Counted from the first letter of the stretch, positions 43,112 through 51,784 are shown. The stretch: 64,000 nt of DNA from Paenirhodobacter enshiensis (GCF_000740785.1 NZ_JFZB01000022.1:1-64000), one strand, 5' to 3'. The notes: generated by a model not told the origin, from the sequence alone. Translations and numbers: made by a program.

Positions 43112-44032
43112 TCAGTGCTCGAGCGGGCGGTTCGCCTGCCGCCGATGGCCAAGCTGACGCTCGCGCATGATGATGATCACCCCGGCGGTGACGACGATTG
43201 CCGAACCGCCGAGTGTCCACCAGCTCGGCACCTCGGCGAAGAACACATAGCCCAGCACCAGCGCGATCAGGATCGAGACATATTCGAACGGCGCGATCAG
43301 CGAGGCATCGGCATAGCGATAGGCCGAGGTCATCAGGATCTGCGCCGTCCCCCCGACCAGCCCCGCCAGCACCAGACACAGCGCCTGAGCGGGCGTCGGC
43401 ATCACCCAGCCGAAGGGCAGCGTCAGCAAGGACAGCACCGTCGCCGTCAGCGAGAACCAGAACACGATGGCCGAGGCGCGCTCGGTGCCCACCATCATCC
43501 GGATCTGGATCGCCACCAGCGCCCCGAGCGTCGCCGAGCACAGCGCATAGGCCGCCCCCCGGGCCGAGCCACCCCCGCCCCCCAGCTGCGGCCACAGCAC
43601 CACGAGCACCCCGATCATCCCCAGCACCACCGCCGAGATCCGCACCAGACGGATCCGCTCTCCCAGCAACAGCGCGGCGAAGATCACGACGAGGATCGGT
43701 GCCGCATAACCGAGCACCGTCGCCTCCGGCAGCGGCAGATTGGCCAGCGCAAGGAAGTTGAACGCCATCGAGGCCGTTCCCATCACGCCGCGTCGCACAT
43801 GCAGGATCGGACGGTTGGTGCGCAGCCCCTCGAACAGCTCGCCCGAGACCCACAGCGCGACGAGAATCGGCACGATCCCGAAGGCCGAACGGAAGAACAC
43901 CATCTCGCCCGCCGGCACCTCGTCCGACACCGCCTTCAGCAGCGCCGCCATCGCGCAGAACAGCGCGACCGATCCCACCTTCAGACCGATCCCGCGCAGG
44001 GCCGAAGGGGCGGGAACGATGTCCGGGGTCAT
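43112..44032 (-). CDS. DMT-superfamily (EamA) transporter
   Basis: 306 residues from MTPDIVPAPSALRGIGLKVG. Ten hydrophobic segments arranged as two EamA repeats (about 15-145 and 155-290), with FFRSAFGIVPILVAL and ATVLGYAAPILVVIFAALLLGERI in the first and FEYVSILIALVLGYVFFAEVPS in the second. Substrate unknown; the family exports amino acids and metabolites. It starts 1 base after the queG stop, so it is translationally coupled to queG. Confidence 0.88.
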   Translation of the reverse strand: MTPDIVPAPSALRGIGLKVGSVALFCAMAALLKAVSDEVPAGEMVFFRSAFGIVPILVALWVSGELFEGLRTNRPILHVRRGVMGTASMAFNFLALANLPLPEATVLGYAAPILVVIFAALLLGERIRLVRISAVVLGMIGVLVVLWPQLGGGGGSARGAAYALCSATLGALVAIQIRMMVGTERASAIVFWFSLTATVLSLLTLPFGWVMPTPAQALCLVLAGLVGGTAQILMTSAYRYADASLIAPFEYVSILIALVLGYVFFAEVPSWWTLGGSAIVVTAGVIIIMRERQLGHRRQANRPLEH

Positions 44033-44033
44033 G

Positions 44034-45116
44034 TCATGCGTCTCCGATGCCGTGGTTCGCTTTGCCCGCGTCCGGCGCCAGCCGCGCGACGGCCCAGCGG
44101 GCGGCGTCGGCCACCACCGGGTCCGCGTCCCCGCACAGCCCGCGCGCCAGCGCCAGCAGTCCCCCATCGCCCGAATTGCCGATGGCGTAAAGGACATTGC
44201 GCACCATCCGCCCGCGCCCGATGCGTTTGATCGGCGATCCGGCGAAACGTGCCCGAAATCCGGCATCGTCCAGCACCGCCAGCTCCGCGAGCGGCGGCGC
44301 CCCGTGCCGCGCGGCATAGCCGATCTCGCGCGCCTCGGCGGCGAACTTGTTCCACGGACAGGCCGCAAGACAATCGTCGCAACCGTAGATCCGGTTGCCC
44401 ATCAGCGCCCGCAACCCGGGATCGACCGGGCCGGAATGCTCGATCGTCAGATAAGAGACGCAGCGCCGCGGATCGAGGCGATAGGGCGCCGGAAACGCCC
44501 CCGTCGGACAGGCGTCGAGGCAGGCCCGGCAGTTGCCGCAATGGCTGACCTCAGACGCGTCGGGCGCCAGATCGAGCGTGGTGAAGATCGCGCCGAGAAA
44601 GAACCAGTTGCCCAGATCGCGCGCCAGAAGGTTGGTATGCTTGCCCTGCCAACCAAGCCCCGCCGCCTGAGCCAGAGGCTTTTCCATCACCGGCGCGGTA
44701 TCGACGAAGACCTTGATCTCCGCCCCCTCGCCCAGCCCTTCGGCCTTCGCGGCATCCAGAAGCCAGCGCCCGACCCGCTTCAGCCGGCGCTTCACCAGAT
44801 CATGATAATCCTTGCCCTGCGCATAGACGCTGATCGCGCCATGCCCGGCCATCCGGGTCGCGGCGCGCGGATCGCTCTCGGGGGTATAGACCTCGGCCAG
44901 CATCACGACCGAGCGCGCCTCGGGCCACAGCGCCGCCGGATCGCCGCGCCAGGCCACGCGCTCGGCCATCCAGCCCATCTCTCCCTGCATCCCGGCATCG
45001 AGAAAGGCACGCAGCCGCCCCATCGCCTCGGGGATCGCATCGGGCCGCGTCACCCGCGCCTTCGAGAACCCCTCGGCCAGGGCCCGCTCGATCAGGCGTG
45101 TCTTCAGATCCTGCAC
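44034..45116 (-). CDS. queG: Epoxyqueuosine reductase
   Basis: 360 residues from a GTG start. Two 4Fe-4S motifs occur, [16 protein letters not shown] and [13 protein letters not shown], with the QueG signature [28 protein letters not shown] between residues about 137 and 165. The C-terminal HEAT-like segment ([14 protein letters not shown]) is present. It performs the last step of queuosine synthesis in tRNA using cobalamin. The purine-rich AAAGGAAC ahead of the GTG reaches into the end of repeat copy 9. Confidence 0.95.
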   Translation of the reverse strand: MQDLKTRLIERALAEGFSKARVTRPDAIPEAMGRLRAFLDAGMQGEMGWMAERVAWRGDPAALWPEARSVVMLAEVYTPESDPRAATRMAGHGAISVYAQGKDYHDLVKRRLKRVGRWLLDAAKAEGLGEGAEIKVFVDTAPVMEKPLAQAAGLGWQGKHTNLLARDLGNWFFLGAIFTTLDLAPDASEVSHCGNCRACLDACPTGAFPAPYRLDPRRCVSYLTIEHSGPVDPGLRALMGNRIYGCDDCLAACPWNKFAAEAREIGYAARHGAPPLAELAVLDDAGFRARFAGSPIKRIGRGRMVRNVLYAIGNSGDGGLLALARGLCGDADPVVADAARWAVARLAPDAGKANHGIGDA

Positions 45117-45124
45117 GCCCGTTC

Positions 45125-45177
45125 CTTTCGGCTTTCCGAAAATATCCTCGGGGGGTCCGGGGGGCAGACGGCCCCCC
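45125..45177 (+). repeat. Dispersed intergenic repeat, copy 9 (degenerate)
   Basis: 53 bases. Box A is CTTTCGGCTTTCCGA then AAATATCCTCGGGGG; the middle hairpin is lost and box B is diverged (GGGGGGC AGACG GCCCCCC). Its box A end, read on the minus strand as CGAAAGGAAC, probably forms part of the queG ribosome binding site. Confidence 0.8.
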
Positions 45178-45191
45178 GCGCCCGGCCGGGA

Positions 45192-45857
45192 TCAGAAATC
45201 CAGCTCGGCATATTGCGGCGCGGGCGGCAGCCCCGGCAGCTGGTCTTGCAGCAAGGACCGGAACGCCGGCCGCGACTTGATCTTGGCATACCAGTCCTTC
45301 ACCGCCGCCTGCCGGTTCCAGTCCACGTCCGAGATATAATCGAGACAGCTCAGATGCGCGGCGGCCGCGAAATCGGCAAGCGTCATCTGATCGCCGGCGA
45401 GCCACCTGCGCTGATCGAGCAGCCACCCCATGTAATCGAGGTGATACTTGATCGCCGACAGCCCTTCCTTGATGGTCTTGCTGTCGGGGTAACCCTTCTT
45501 CATGATCTTCTTCCAGACCCGCTCGCCCATCACCTTGCGGGTGACCTCGGCGTTGAACTTGTCGTCGAACCAGGCGCAAAGACGGCGCACCTCGTAGCGC
45601 GCCTCGCGGTCGCGCGGCATCAGGGCCGGGGTCGGATGGATCTCGTCGATGTATTCGCAGATCGCCTGGCTTTCCGGCAGGAAGCGGTTGTCGATCTTCA
45701 GGATCGGCACCTTGCCGGCCGGATTGCGACGCAGGAAATCCGGGCTCGGGTCCCAGTATTTCTCCTCGACCAGCTCGACCTCGATCCGTTTTTCCGCCAG
45801 CGTCAGGCGGACCTTGCGGCAAAAGGGGGAAAGGGCGACGTGATAGAGCCGGTTCAT
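45192..45857 (-). CDS. Glutathione S-transferase family protein
   Basis: 221 residues. The N-terminal thioredoxin-like domain (MNRLYHVALSPFCRKVRLTLAEK, then NPAGKVPILKIDN and ESQAICEYIDE) has the SPFCR active-site region and the conserved cis-proline and ESxAI glutathione contacts. An all-helical C-terminal domain (about 90-221) has LAGDQMTLADFAAAAHL. The reaction is unknown. It lies upstream of queG, separated by repeat copy 9. Confidence 0.9.
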   Translation of the reverse strand: MNRLYHVALSPFCRKVRLTLAEKRIEVELVEEKYWDPSPDFLRRNPAGKVPILKIDNRFLPESQAICEYIDEIHPTPALMPRDREARYEVRRLCAWFDDKFNAEVTRKVMGERVWKKIMKKGYPDSKTIKEGLSAIKYHLDYMGWLLDQRRWLAGDQMTLADFAAAAHLSCLDYISDVDWNRQAAVKDWYAKIKSRPAFRSLLQDQLPGLPPAPQYAELDF

Positions 45858-45993
45858 CGCTGCTCGATGTCCTCGTGTTCGTTTTTCCGGTGATACCTTC
45901 GCACCGCTTTCAGATCAACGCCTGCACGCCCGTTCCGGGCCCCGGGCGCGCGGTTTCGCTGAAACCGGCGGCATCTGGCCCCGAAACCCGACG

Positions 45994-46593
45994 TCAGAAC
46001 GCCCGCCGCGCCCGCAGCGCCGCCGAGATCGTCCCGTCGTCGAGGTAATCGAGCTCGCCCCCGATCGGCACGCCCTGCGCGAGAGACGTGACCCGCACCC
46101 CGCTGCCGTCGAGCGCCTCGGCGATGTAATGCGCCGTGGTCTGGCCGTCGACCGTGGCATTGAGGGCGAGGATCACCTCCGACACCCCCTCGCCGCGCAC
46201 GCGTTCGAGCAGTTTCGGAATGCCGAGTTCTTCGGGGCCGATGGCGTCGAGCGCGCTGAGCACGCCGCCGAGCACGTGATAGCGCCCGCCGAAGGAGCCG
46301 CCGCGCTCCATCGCCCAGAGTGCCGCGACATCCTCGACCACGCAGATTTCGCGCCCGGCGCGGGCGGGGTCGGCGCAGATCGCGCAGGTCTCGGCCAGGG
46401 TGACATTGCCGCAGACCGGGCAATCGTGCACGGTTTCGGCGACATGGCTCATCATCTCGCCGAGCGGTGCCATCAGCCCGTCGCGCTTGCGCAGCAGATG
46501 CAGCACCGCACGCCGGGCCGAGCGCGGCCCGAACCCCGGCAGTCGCGCCATCAGGCGGATCAGTGCCTCGATATCGCCTTCGGCGTCCGACAT
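45994..46593 (-). CDS. recR: Recombination protein RecR
   Basis: 199 residues, full length. Helix-hairpin-helix [22 protein letters not shown] (about 14-35), zinc finger [16 protein letters not shown] (about 57-72) and the Toprim domain beginning [16 protein letters not shown] with [14 protein letters not shown] follow in order. RecR works with RecF/RecO to load RecA at gaps. It is the last gene of dnaX-ybaB-recR and starts 7 bases after the ybaB stop. Confidence 0.97.
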   Translation of the reverse strand: MSDAEGDIEALIRLMARLPGFGPRSARRAVLHLLRKRDGLMAPLGEMMSHVAETVHDCPVCGNVTLAETCAICADPARAGREICVVEDVAALWAMERGGSFGGRYHVLGGVLSALDAIGPEELGIPKLLERVRGEGVSEVILALNATVDGQTTAHYIAEALDGSGVRVTSLAQGVPIGGELDYLDDGTISAALRARRAF

Positions 46594-46600
46594 CGCTGGA

Positions 46601-46948
46601 TCAGACCGGCGGCAGCGGCATGTCGGCGGGCAGGCCCATCTCGCTCAGCAGGCGGCGCTGCTCCTGCTCGGCGCGGGTCCTGGCGCGGGCCTGCGCATCC
46701 TTGATCGCGGCGAGGATCAGATCCTCGACCATGACCTTTTCCGAGGCGACGAGGATCGAAGGGTCGATCGACAGCCCCGTCAGCTCGCCGCGCGCCGAGG
46801 CCGAGGCGGTGACGAGACCCGCGCCCGCCTCGCCGGTCACGACGATGCGGCCGAGATCGTCCTGCAGCCGGGCCATGCGTTCCTGCATGTCCTGTGCGGC
46901 TTTCATCATCTTCGCCATGTCGCCGAGCTGGCCCAGTCCCTTGAACAT
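46601..46948 (-). CDS. ybaB: YbaB/EbfC family nucleoid-associated protein
   Basis: 115 residues from [22 protein letters not shown] after AAGGAG. The frame is open 35 codons further upstream, but that stretch includes repeat copy 10 and is rejected. N-terminal coiled helix, central beta strands [26 protein letters not shown] and a C-terminal helix match the YbaB tweezers fold, a small DNA-binding dimer. It is encoded between dnaX and recR, the widely conserved order. Confidence 0.95.
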   Translation of the reverse strand: MFKGLGQLGDMAKMMKAAQDMQERMARLQDDLGRIVVTGEAGAGLVTASASARGELTGLSIDPSILVASEKVMVEDLILAAIKDAQARARTRAEQEQRRLLSEMGLPADMPLPPV

Positions 46949-46984
46949 GCCTGTCTCCTTGGGTCGGTTTTCTGTCGCGGAAGA

Positions 46985-47047
46985 AGGGGGGCTCTGCCCC
47001 CCGGCTCTGACGAGCCTCCCCCCGGGATATTTGTGGAAAGATGAAAG
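46985..47047 (-). repeat. Dispersed intergenic repeat, copy 10, inside the dnaX-ybaB-recR operon
   Basis: 63 bases on the minus strand: box A diverged (CTTTCATCTTTCCAC) then AAATATCCCGGGGGG, middle hairpin GGCTC-GTCA-GAGCC, box B with one extra G/C pair. It lies 18 bases past the dnaX stop and 37 bases before ybaB, so it is transcribed within the operon. Confidence 0.88.
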
Positions 47048-47065
47048 ATACAAGGGGGAGCGGGA

Positions 47066-48835
47066 TCAGCCGTCCTCGAACGGGTCCCATTCGTCCTCGA
47101 CCTCGGGCAGGGCCTCGGCCTGGCGTTCGGCCATCAGATCGCGCGCGAGGGCGATCTCCTCGAAGCTCGCCTCGGGGAAGGCCGCGAAGATCGCCTGCAC
47201 GACGGCATTGCGTTCGAGCGCCTCCGCCTCGGCTTCGCGGGTCGCGGCCTCGCGGGTCGCGGCGATGGTCGGCGCGCCGCCTTCCGAGACCACCGACACG
47301 CCCCAGCGGGCGCCGGTCCAGCCCTGCAGCCGCTGCGCGAGCGTGGCGGCAAGGTCGCGTGGCGCCTCGGGCGCGGGTTCGAATTCGATCCGGCCCGGCG
47401 CGTAATGAACGAGCTTCACCCCGCGTTCGACATCGACGAGGAGTTTCACGTCGCGCATCCGGTGGATCAGTTCGAGCACATCCTCGAAGCGCGCATATCG
47501 GGCGAGCGCGGCCGCGGTCTGCGCCACGGCCAGCGTCGCCCCGCCCACCGCTGCACGGCTGAGCGGCGGACCGTCGAGCATTGCGCGCGTCGTCGCACCC
47601 GCCCAGGCCGTCGGCCCCCCGGCGCTGCCGCCGCCCTGACCGGGACCGCGCCCCGCCCCCGAGGCCAGCCCCTGCTGCACCTTGCGCAACAACGTCTCGG
47701 GGTCGGGCAGATCGGCGACATGGGTCATGCGGATCAGCGCCATCTCGGCCGCCATCATCGCGTTCGGCGCGGCCGAGACCTCTTCGATCGCCTTGAGCAG
47801 CATCTGCCACAGCCGGCTGAGCACCCGCATCGGGATCGCCGCCGCCAGCGCCTGACCGCGGGTGCGCTCGTCGGGGGGCACGGTCGGGTCCTCGGCGGCC
47901 TCGGGCGTGATCTTGATGACGGAAACCCAATGGGTGATCTCGGCCAGATCGCGCAGCACCGCGATGGGATCGGCACCGTCGGAATATTGCCGCGACAGCT
48001 CGTCGAGGGCGCCGGCCGCATCGCCCTTCAGCACCATGTCGAACAGATCGAGCACCCGCCCCCGGTCGGCGAGGCCGAGCATCGCACGCACCTGATCGGC
48101 CGTCGTCTCGCCCGCGCCATGCGCGATCGCCTGATCGAGCAGCGACATCGCATCGCGCACCGAGCCCTCGGCCGCGCGGGTGATGAGCGCGAGCGCATCC
48201 ATCGCGATCTGCGCGCCTTCCAGCCCCGCGATCTTCGCCAGATGGGCCATCATCACCTCGGGCTCGATCCGGCGCAGGTCGAACCGCTGGCAGCGCGACA
48301 GCACGGTGACCGGAACCTTGCGGATCTCGGTGGTGGCGAAGATGAATTTCACATGCGCCGGCGGCTCTTCCAGCGTCTTGAGCAGCGCGTTGAACGCCGA
48401 GTTCGACAGCATGTGCACTTCGTCGATGATGTAGACCTTGTAGCGCGCCGAGGTGGGCGCGTAATGCACGCTGTCGAGCACGTTGTTACGGATGTCGTCG
48501 ACCTTGGTCTGCGACGCGCCGTCCATCTCGATCACGTCGACATGGCGCCCTTCGGAGATGGCGCGGCAATGCTCGCACACACCGCAGGGTTCGGTCGTCG
48601 GCCCGCCCTTGCCGTCGGCGCCGATGCAGTTCAGCCCCTTGGCGACGATGCGCGCGGTGGTGGTCTTGCCGGTGCCGCGGATGCCGGTGAGGATGAAGGC
48701 CTGCGCGATCCGGTCGGCCGCGAAGGCGTTCTTCAGCGTGCGGACCATGTCCTCCTGCCCGATCAGATCGGCGAAGGTCGCAGGGCGGTATTTCCGGGCA
48801 AGAACCTGATAGCCGGTCGCGGCCGTTTCGGACAT
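47066..48835 (-). CDS. dnaX: DNA polymerase III subunits gamma and tau
   Basis: 589 residues. AAA+ ATPase domain with Walker A GIRGTGKTTTARI (about 51-63), a four-cysteine zinc module ending PCGVCEHC (about 84-91), Walker B YIIDEVHMLS and sensor KFIFATTEIRKVPVTVLSRC. The C-terminal extension ends with an acidic tail (VEDEWDPFEDG) typical of tau. A glycine-rich segment at about 395-415 (SGAGRGPGQGGGSAGG) would be the place for programmed frameshifting or a linker; no slippery A-run was seen there. Confidence 0.96.
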   Translation of the reverse strand: MSETAATGYQVLARKYRPATFADLIGQEDMVRTLKNAFAADRIAQAFILTGIRGTGKTTTARIVAKGLNCIGADGKGGPTTEPCGVCEHCRAISEGRHVDVIEMDGASQTKVDDIRNNVLDSVHYAPTSARYKVYIIDEVHMLSNSAFNALLKTLEEPPAHVKFIFATTEIRKVPVTVLSRCQRFDLRRIEPEVMMAHLAKIAGLEGAQIAMDALALITRAAEGSVRDAMSLLDQAIAHGAGETTADQVRAMLGLADRGRVLDLFDMVLKGDAAGALDELSRQYSDGADPIAVLRDLAEITHWVSVIKITPEAAEDPTVPPDERTRGQALAAAIPMRVLSRLWQMLLKAIEEVSAAPNAMMAAEMALIRMTHVADLPDPETLLRKVQQGLASGAGRGPGQGGGSAGGPTAWAGATTRAMLDGPPLSRAAVGGATLAVAQTAAALARYARFEDVLELIHRMRDVKLLVDVERGVKLVHYAPGRIEFEPAPEAPRDLAATLAQRLQGWTGARWGVSVVSEGGAPTIAATREAATREAEAEALERNAVVQAIFAAFPEASFEEIALARDLMAERQAEALPEVEDEWDPFEDG

Positions 48836-48914
48836 TCGGGGGCTCCTCGTGTTGGCGCGCAGTCTAGTCGCCCCACGGGCGGTGTCAAACCGCGTCCTCG
48901 CACCGGATCAACGC

Positions 48915-48943
48915 TTGGAAAGTCAGAACCGCTGCCCTAAAAT
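48915..48943 (+). promoter_or_regulatory. Probable promoter of petP-petR
   Basis: TTGGAA (48915-48920), 17 bases, TAAAAT (48938-48943), ending 22 bases before the petP ATG. It lies in the 130-base divergent gap with dnaX. Confidence 0.65.
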
Positions 48944-48965
48944 CGCCTGAACGCAAGAGGACTTC

Positions 48966-49466
48966 ATGGCAGACAGCGGCACCCAGGGCGGCGAATCCCT
49001 GCTCTTCCTGACCGACGAACAGCTGCGGCGCGGCATCGAGGCGATGTTCTTCGCCTATCGCGGCTTCACCTCGGACCCGGACCGGATCCTGGAAAAATAC
49101 GGCTATGGCCGGGCGCATCACCGCGCCATCCACTTCATCAACCGCGAACAGGGCCTGACGGTGACGACGTTGCTGTCGGTTCTCGGCGTGACCAAGCAAT
49201 CGCTGAACCGGGTGCTGCGCACGCTGATCGAGGACGGCCTGGTCGAGAGCCGCATCGGCAAGCGCGACAAGCGCGCCCGCCACCTGTATCTGACCGAGCG
49301 CGGCGAGGTGCTGGAGCGCGAACTCTCCGGCGCGCAGCGCGAGCGGATGCGTGCCGCCTATCGCTCGGCCGGGCCGCAGGCCGTGGCGGGCTTCCGTCAG
49401 GTGCTGGAGGCGATGATGGACCCGGACATGCGCCGCCATTACCAGATGCTGAAGGACAACGTCTGA
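48966..49466 (+). CDS. petP: MarR-family regulator, PetP type
   Basis: 166 residues. A winged-helix domain spans about 45-110 with HHRAIHFINREQGLTVTTLLSVLGVTKQSLNRVLRTLIEDGLVESRIGKRDKRARHLYLT as the MarR core (helix-turn-helix, then wing). The stop overlaps the petR start by 1 base. In Rhodobacter capsulatus a MarR-type petP precedes the response regulator petR, and this pair has the same order and spacing. The symbol is given on that basis; the target genes are not in the window. Confidence 0.85.
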   Translation: MADSGTQGGESLLFLTDEQLRRGIEAMFFAYRGFTSDPDRILEKYGYGRAHHRAIHFINREQGLTVTTLLSVLGVTKQSLNRVLRTLIEDGLVESRIGKRDKRARHLYLTERGEVLERELSGAQRERMRAAYRSAGPQAVAGFRQVLEAMMDPDMRRHYQMLKDNV

Positions 49467-50185
49467 TGGTCGCCGCCCAGAACGCGCCGCATCTGCTGAT
49501 CGTCGACGATGACGAGCGGATCCGCAGCCTGTTGCAGAAGTTCCTGATGCGGAACGGCTTTCTGGTGACGGCTGCGCGCGACGCGGCCCATGCGCGGCGG
49601 CTGCTGGCGGGGCTCGAGTTCAACATGATCGTGCTCGACGTGATGATGCCGGGCGAGGACGGGCTGAGCCTGACCCGCGATCTCAGGGCGCACCGTCTGC
49701 ACACGCCGATCCTGCTGCTGACCGCGCGCGGCGAGACCCATGAGCGGATCGAGGGGCTGGAGGCCGGCGCCGACGACTACCTGCCGAAACCGTTCGAGCC
49801 GAAGGAGCTGCTGCTGCGCATCAACGCCATCCTGCGCCGGGTGCCCGAAAGCGTTCAGGCCGGGCCGAAATACCTGACACTCGGCGCGCTGCGCTACGAT
49901 CAGGACCGGGGCGAGCTGTGGTCGGGCGACAGCGCCGTGCGCCTGACCGCGACCGAGGCCGCGCTGATGCGCATCTTCGCCACCCGCGCGGGCGAGGTGG
50001 TCAGCCGCACCGATCTGATCGACGAACTCGGCCGCGACCGCTCGGCGAGCGGCGAGGAGGCGACGGGCGACCGCGCCATCGACGTGCAGATCACCCGCCT
50101 GCGCCGCAAGATCGAGCCCGACCCGCGCGAGCCGCGCTATCTGCAGACCGTGCGCGGCCTCGGCTACATGCTGGCGCCGGACTGA
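49466..50185 (+). CDS. petR: OmpR-family response regulator, PetR type
   Basis: 239 residues. The receiver domain has the acidic pair IVDDDERIR (about 12-20), the phosphoacceptor Asp in IVLDVMMPGEDG (about 57-68), TAR and the lysine in DDYLPKPF (about 104-111). The C-terminal winged helix (about 135-239) has LTATEAALMRIFATRAGEVVSRTDLIDEL and RAIDVQITRLRRKIEPDPREPRYLQTVRGLGY. No histidine kinase gene is adjacent. In R. capsulatus petPR lies upstream of the cytochrome bc1 genes, which are not here. Confidence 0.9.
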   Translation: MVAAQNAPHLLIVDDDERIRSLLQKFLMRNGFLVTAARDAAHARRLLAGLEFNMIVLDVMMPGEDGLSLTRDLRAHRLHTPILLLTARGETHERIEGLEAGADDYLPKPFEPKELLLRINAILRRVPESVQAGPKYLTLGALRYDQDRGELWSGDSAVRLTATEAALMRIFATRAGEVVSRTDLIDELGRDRSASGEEATGDRAIDVQITRLRRKIEPDPREPRYLQTVRGLGYMLAPD

Positions 50186-50232
50186 CCCCGACACCGGCGA
50201 CCCGCAATTTCCGCGACGCCGCCGGCACGCTC

Positions 50233-50279
50233 CTGTTTCCCCACGCTTCCCTGTTTCCCCACGCTTCCCTGTTTCAACG
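50233..50279 (+). repeat. Short tandem repeat, 18 bp x 2.5
   Basis: Unit CTGTTTCCCCACGCTTCC at 50233-50250 and 50251-50268, then a diverged third start CTGTTTCAACGC. It lies between petR and the NYN gene, 27 bases before the latter. Two direct units with no spacers exclude a CRISPR array. Confidence 0.9.
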
Positions 50280-50305
50280 CATCTTCTTGTTAACGAGTCC
50301 CCCCG

Positions 50306-51016
50306 ATGATGTCCGAAAGCGTTCCCGCCCCCTCCTTCGCCCTGCTGATCGACGGCGATCACGTCTCACCAGATGACTTCCCGAAGATCATGGAGGTCGC
50401 CCGCACCGCCGGGGAGCTGCCGGTGATGCGGGTTCATGCCGATACGGCCCGCGTGCCGGGCTGGCGGATGGTGCCGGGGCTGCGCTGCGTCGATTCGGGC
50501 GGCGGCAAGAACACCACCGATATCGCGCTGACCGTCGATGCGCTCGATCTGGTGCTGCGCGGCGGGGCCGCGGGGATCGTTCTCGTGTCGCGCGATCAGG
50601 ATTACGCGCCGCTCGCGCTTTACCTGCGCGAACGCCGCATCCCGCTGCTGTGCATCGCCCCCGGCGAGGTTCCCGCCCGGCTGCGCGCCGCAGCGTGGAA
50701 ATCAGTCGCCCTGCCGACCGCGCCGACACAGCCCACACCCGCGCCCCCAAAACCTCAGGAGGCGGCCGCTCCCACCCCATCGCCGAAGCAGCAGCCCAAG
50801 CCGGCGAAAGCTGACAGCGTCGAAGCCGTTCTGGCTCTGGTCCTGACAAAACCCGGAGCGACCATCGCTCTGAACGCGATCAATGCCGAAGCACGCCGGC
50901 GAGCGCCCGACTTTCGAATCTCAGAATACGGTCGCTGGCCAACCTGCATCAAGCAACTGCCTGATCGCTACGCCATCGAAGGCGCCGGTCAGGGGGCAAA
51001 AGTGCGCCGCCTCTGA
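50306..51016 (+). CDS. NYN-domain protein with a C-terminal OST-HTH/LOTUS-like domain
   Basis: 236 residues; starts MMSESVPAPSFALLIDGDHV. The N-terminal NYN/PIN-like nuclease domain (about 9-130) has the conserved aspartates in LLIDGDHVSPDDF, KNTTDIALTVDALDLV and LVSRDQDYAPLALYLRE. A Pro/Ala/Lys-rich linker (about 135-168) leads to a winged-helix-like tail (AVLALVLTKPGATIALNAINAEARRRAPDFRISEYGRWPTCIKQL) resembling OST-HTH. Bacterial members are predicted RNases with RNA-guided or G-quadruplex-binding tails; the target is unknown. Repeat copy 11 follows 3 bases after the stop. Confidence 0.85.
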   Translation: MMSESVPAPSFALLIDGDHVSPDDFPKIMEVARTAGELPVMRVHADTARVPGWRMVPGLRCVDSGGGKNTTDIALTVDALDLVLRGGAAGIVLVSRDQDYAPLALYLRERRIPLLCIAPGEVPARLRAAAWKSVALPTAPTQPTPAPPKPQEAAAPTPSPKQQPKPAKADSVEAVLALVLTKPGATIALNAINAEARRRAPDFRISEYGRWPTCIKQLPDRYAIEGAGQGAKVRRL

Positions 51017-51018
51017 CC

Positions 51019-51085
51019 CTTTCGGCTTTCCATAAATATCCCGGGGGAAGCTGCGGCACAGCCGCAGCGCGGGGGCAGAGCCCCC
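51019..51085 (+). repeat. Dispersed intergenic repeat, copy 11
   Basis: 67 bases, the longest copy: CTTTCGGCTTTCCAT, AAATATCCCGGGGG, middle hairpin GCTGCGGC-ACA-GCCGCAGC (8 bp, perfect), box B. It lies between the convergent NYN and TetR genes. Confidence 0.93.
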
Positions 51086-51130
51086 GACGCGCGCCGCCAC
51101 GGGAAAACCGCTTTCAGGCAAGCCGCCCGG

Positions 51131-51760
51131 TCACTCCGCGCGCACCCCATAGCGCGCCAGAAACATCTCCAGCGCCGCATCTATCACCCGTTTCGCCTCG
51201 GCCTTGCTGATGCGACGGCTCACACCATAGAGCAGCCGGTCCTGAATATCGGCGCAGCACAGCGACGCGAACTGATCCGCCGCCAGATCGAAATCCCCGA
51301 TCGCCAGCTCGCCGCGTTCGGCGGCGGCACGCAGATATTCCCCCAGCCGCTCGCGCAGCAACATCGGGCCGGACTGATAGAACTCGCGCCCGATTTCGGG
51401 GAAGCGCGCTGCCTCCGCCACGCCGATACGAAACAGCGCCTGACCGAAGTCGGAACTGATGAACTCGATGATCTTTTCCGCGACGAAACGCAGCATCTCG
51501 GGCGCCGGGGTCTCGGGGCTGAGCGTCTGCTGCGCCTCCTCGGTCTGGCGGGCGCATTCGCTTTTGCTCGCTTCCAGAAACAGCAGCCGCTTGTCGGGGA
51601 AATAGCTGTAAAGCGTCGCCTTCGACACGCCGGCCTGCTGCGCGATCGCGTCGACCGAGGCACCTTCATAGCCATCACGCAGGAAGACCATCCGCGCGCC
51701 TTCCAGAACCTGCCCGAACTTGCGTCCGCGCCGGATCGTAGTGCCCTTCACCTCGGCCAT
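51131..51760 (-). CDS. TetR/AcrR-family regulator
   Basis: 209 residues from MAEVKGTTIRRGRKFGQVLE. The N-terminal helix-turn-helix (DGYEGASVDAIAQQAGVSKATLYSYFPDKRLLF, about 30-62) is typical of AcrR-type repressors. The C-terminal ligand domain includes FGQALFRIGVAEAARFPEIGREFYQSGP. No efflux pump or enzyme gene is adjacent, so the regulated genes are unknown. Its own promoter contains a repeated ACTGA motif, suggesting autoregulation. Confidence 0.88.
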   Translation of the reverse strand: MAEVKGTTIRRGRKFGQVLEGARMVFLRDGYEGASVDAIAQQAGVSKATLYSYFPDKRLLFLEASKSECARQTEEAQQTLSPETPAPEMLRFVAEKIIEFISSDFGQALFRIGVAEAARFPEIGREFYQSGPMLLRERLGEYLRAAAERGELAIGDFDLAADQFASLCCADIQDRLLYGVSRRISKAEAKRVIDAALEMFLARYGVRAE

Positions 51761-51784
51761 ATCGCCCCCCGCCTGATCGGTCGA

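Noticed and set aside
46949-47053. A 35-residue N-terminal extension of YbaB
   Set aside because: It is encoded largely by repeat copy 10 and lies upstream of a good ribosome binding site and family-conserved start.
47066-48800. Programmed frameshift in dnaX making a short gamma subunit
   Set aside because: No A-rich slippery heptamer with a following stem was found in the linker region, so a single tau-like product is assumed.
48836-48965. Possible SRP RNA gene near dnaX
   Set aside because: The signal recognition particle RNA often lies near dnaX, but the GGAA/GNAR tetraloop core is absent from this short gap and from the one after recR.
50233-50280. Possible CRISPR or iteron array
   Set aside because: There are only two and a half directly abutting 18-bp units with no spacers, no cas genes and no replication initiator gene.
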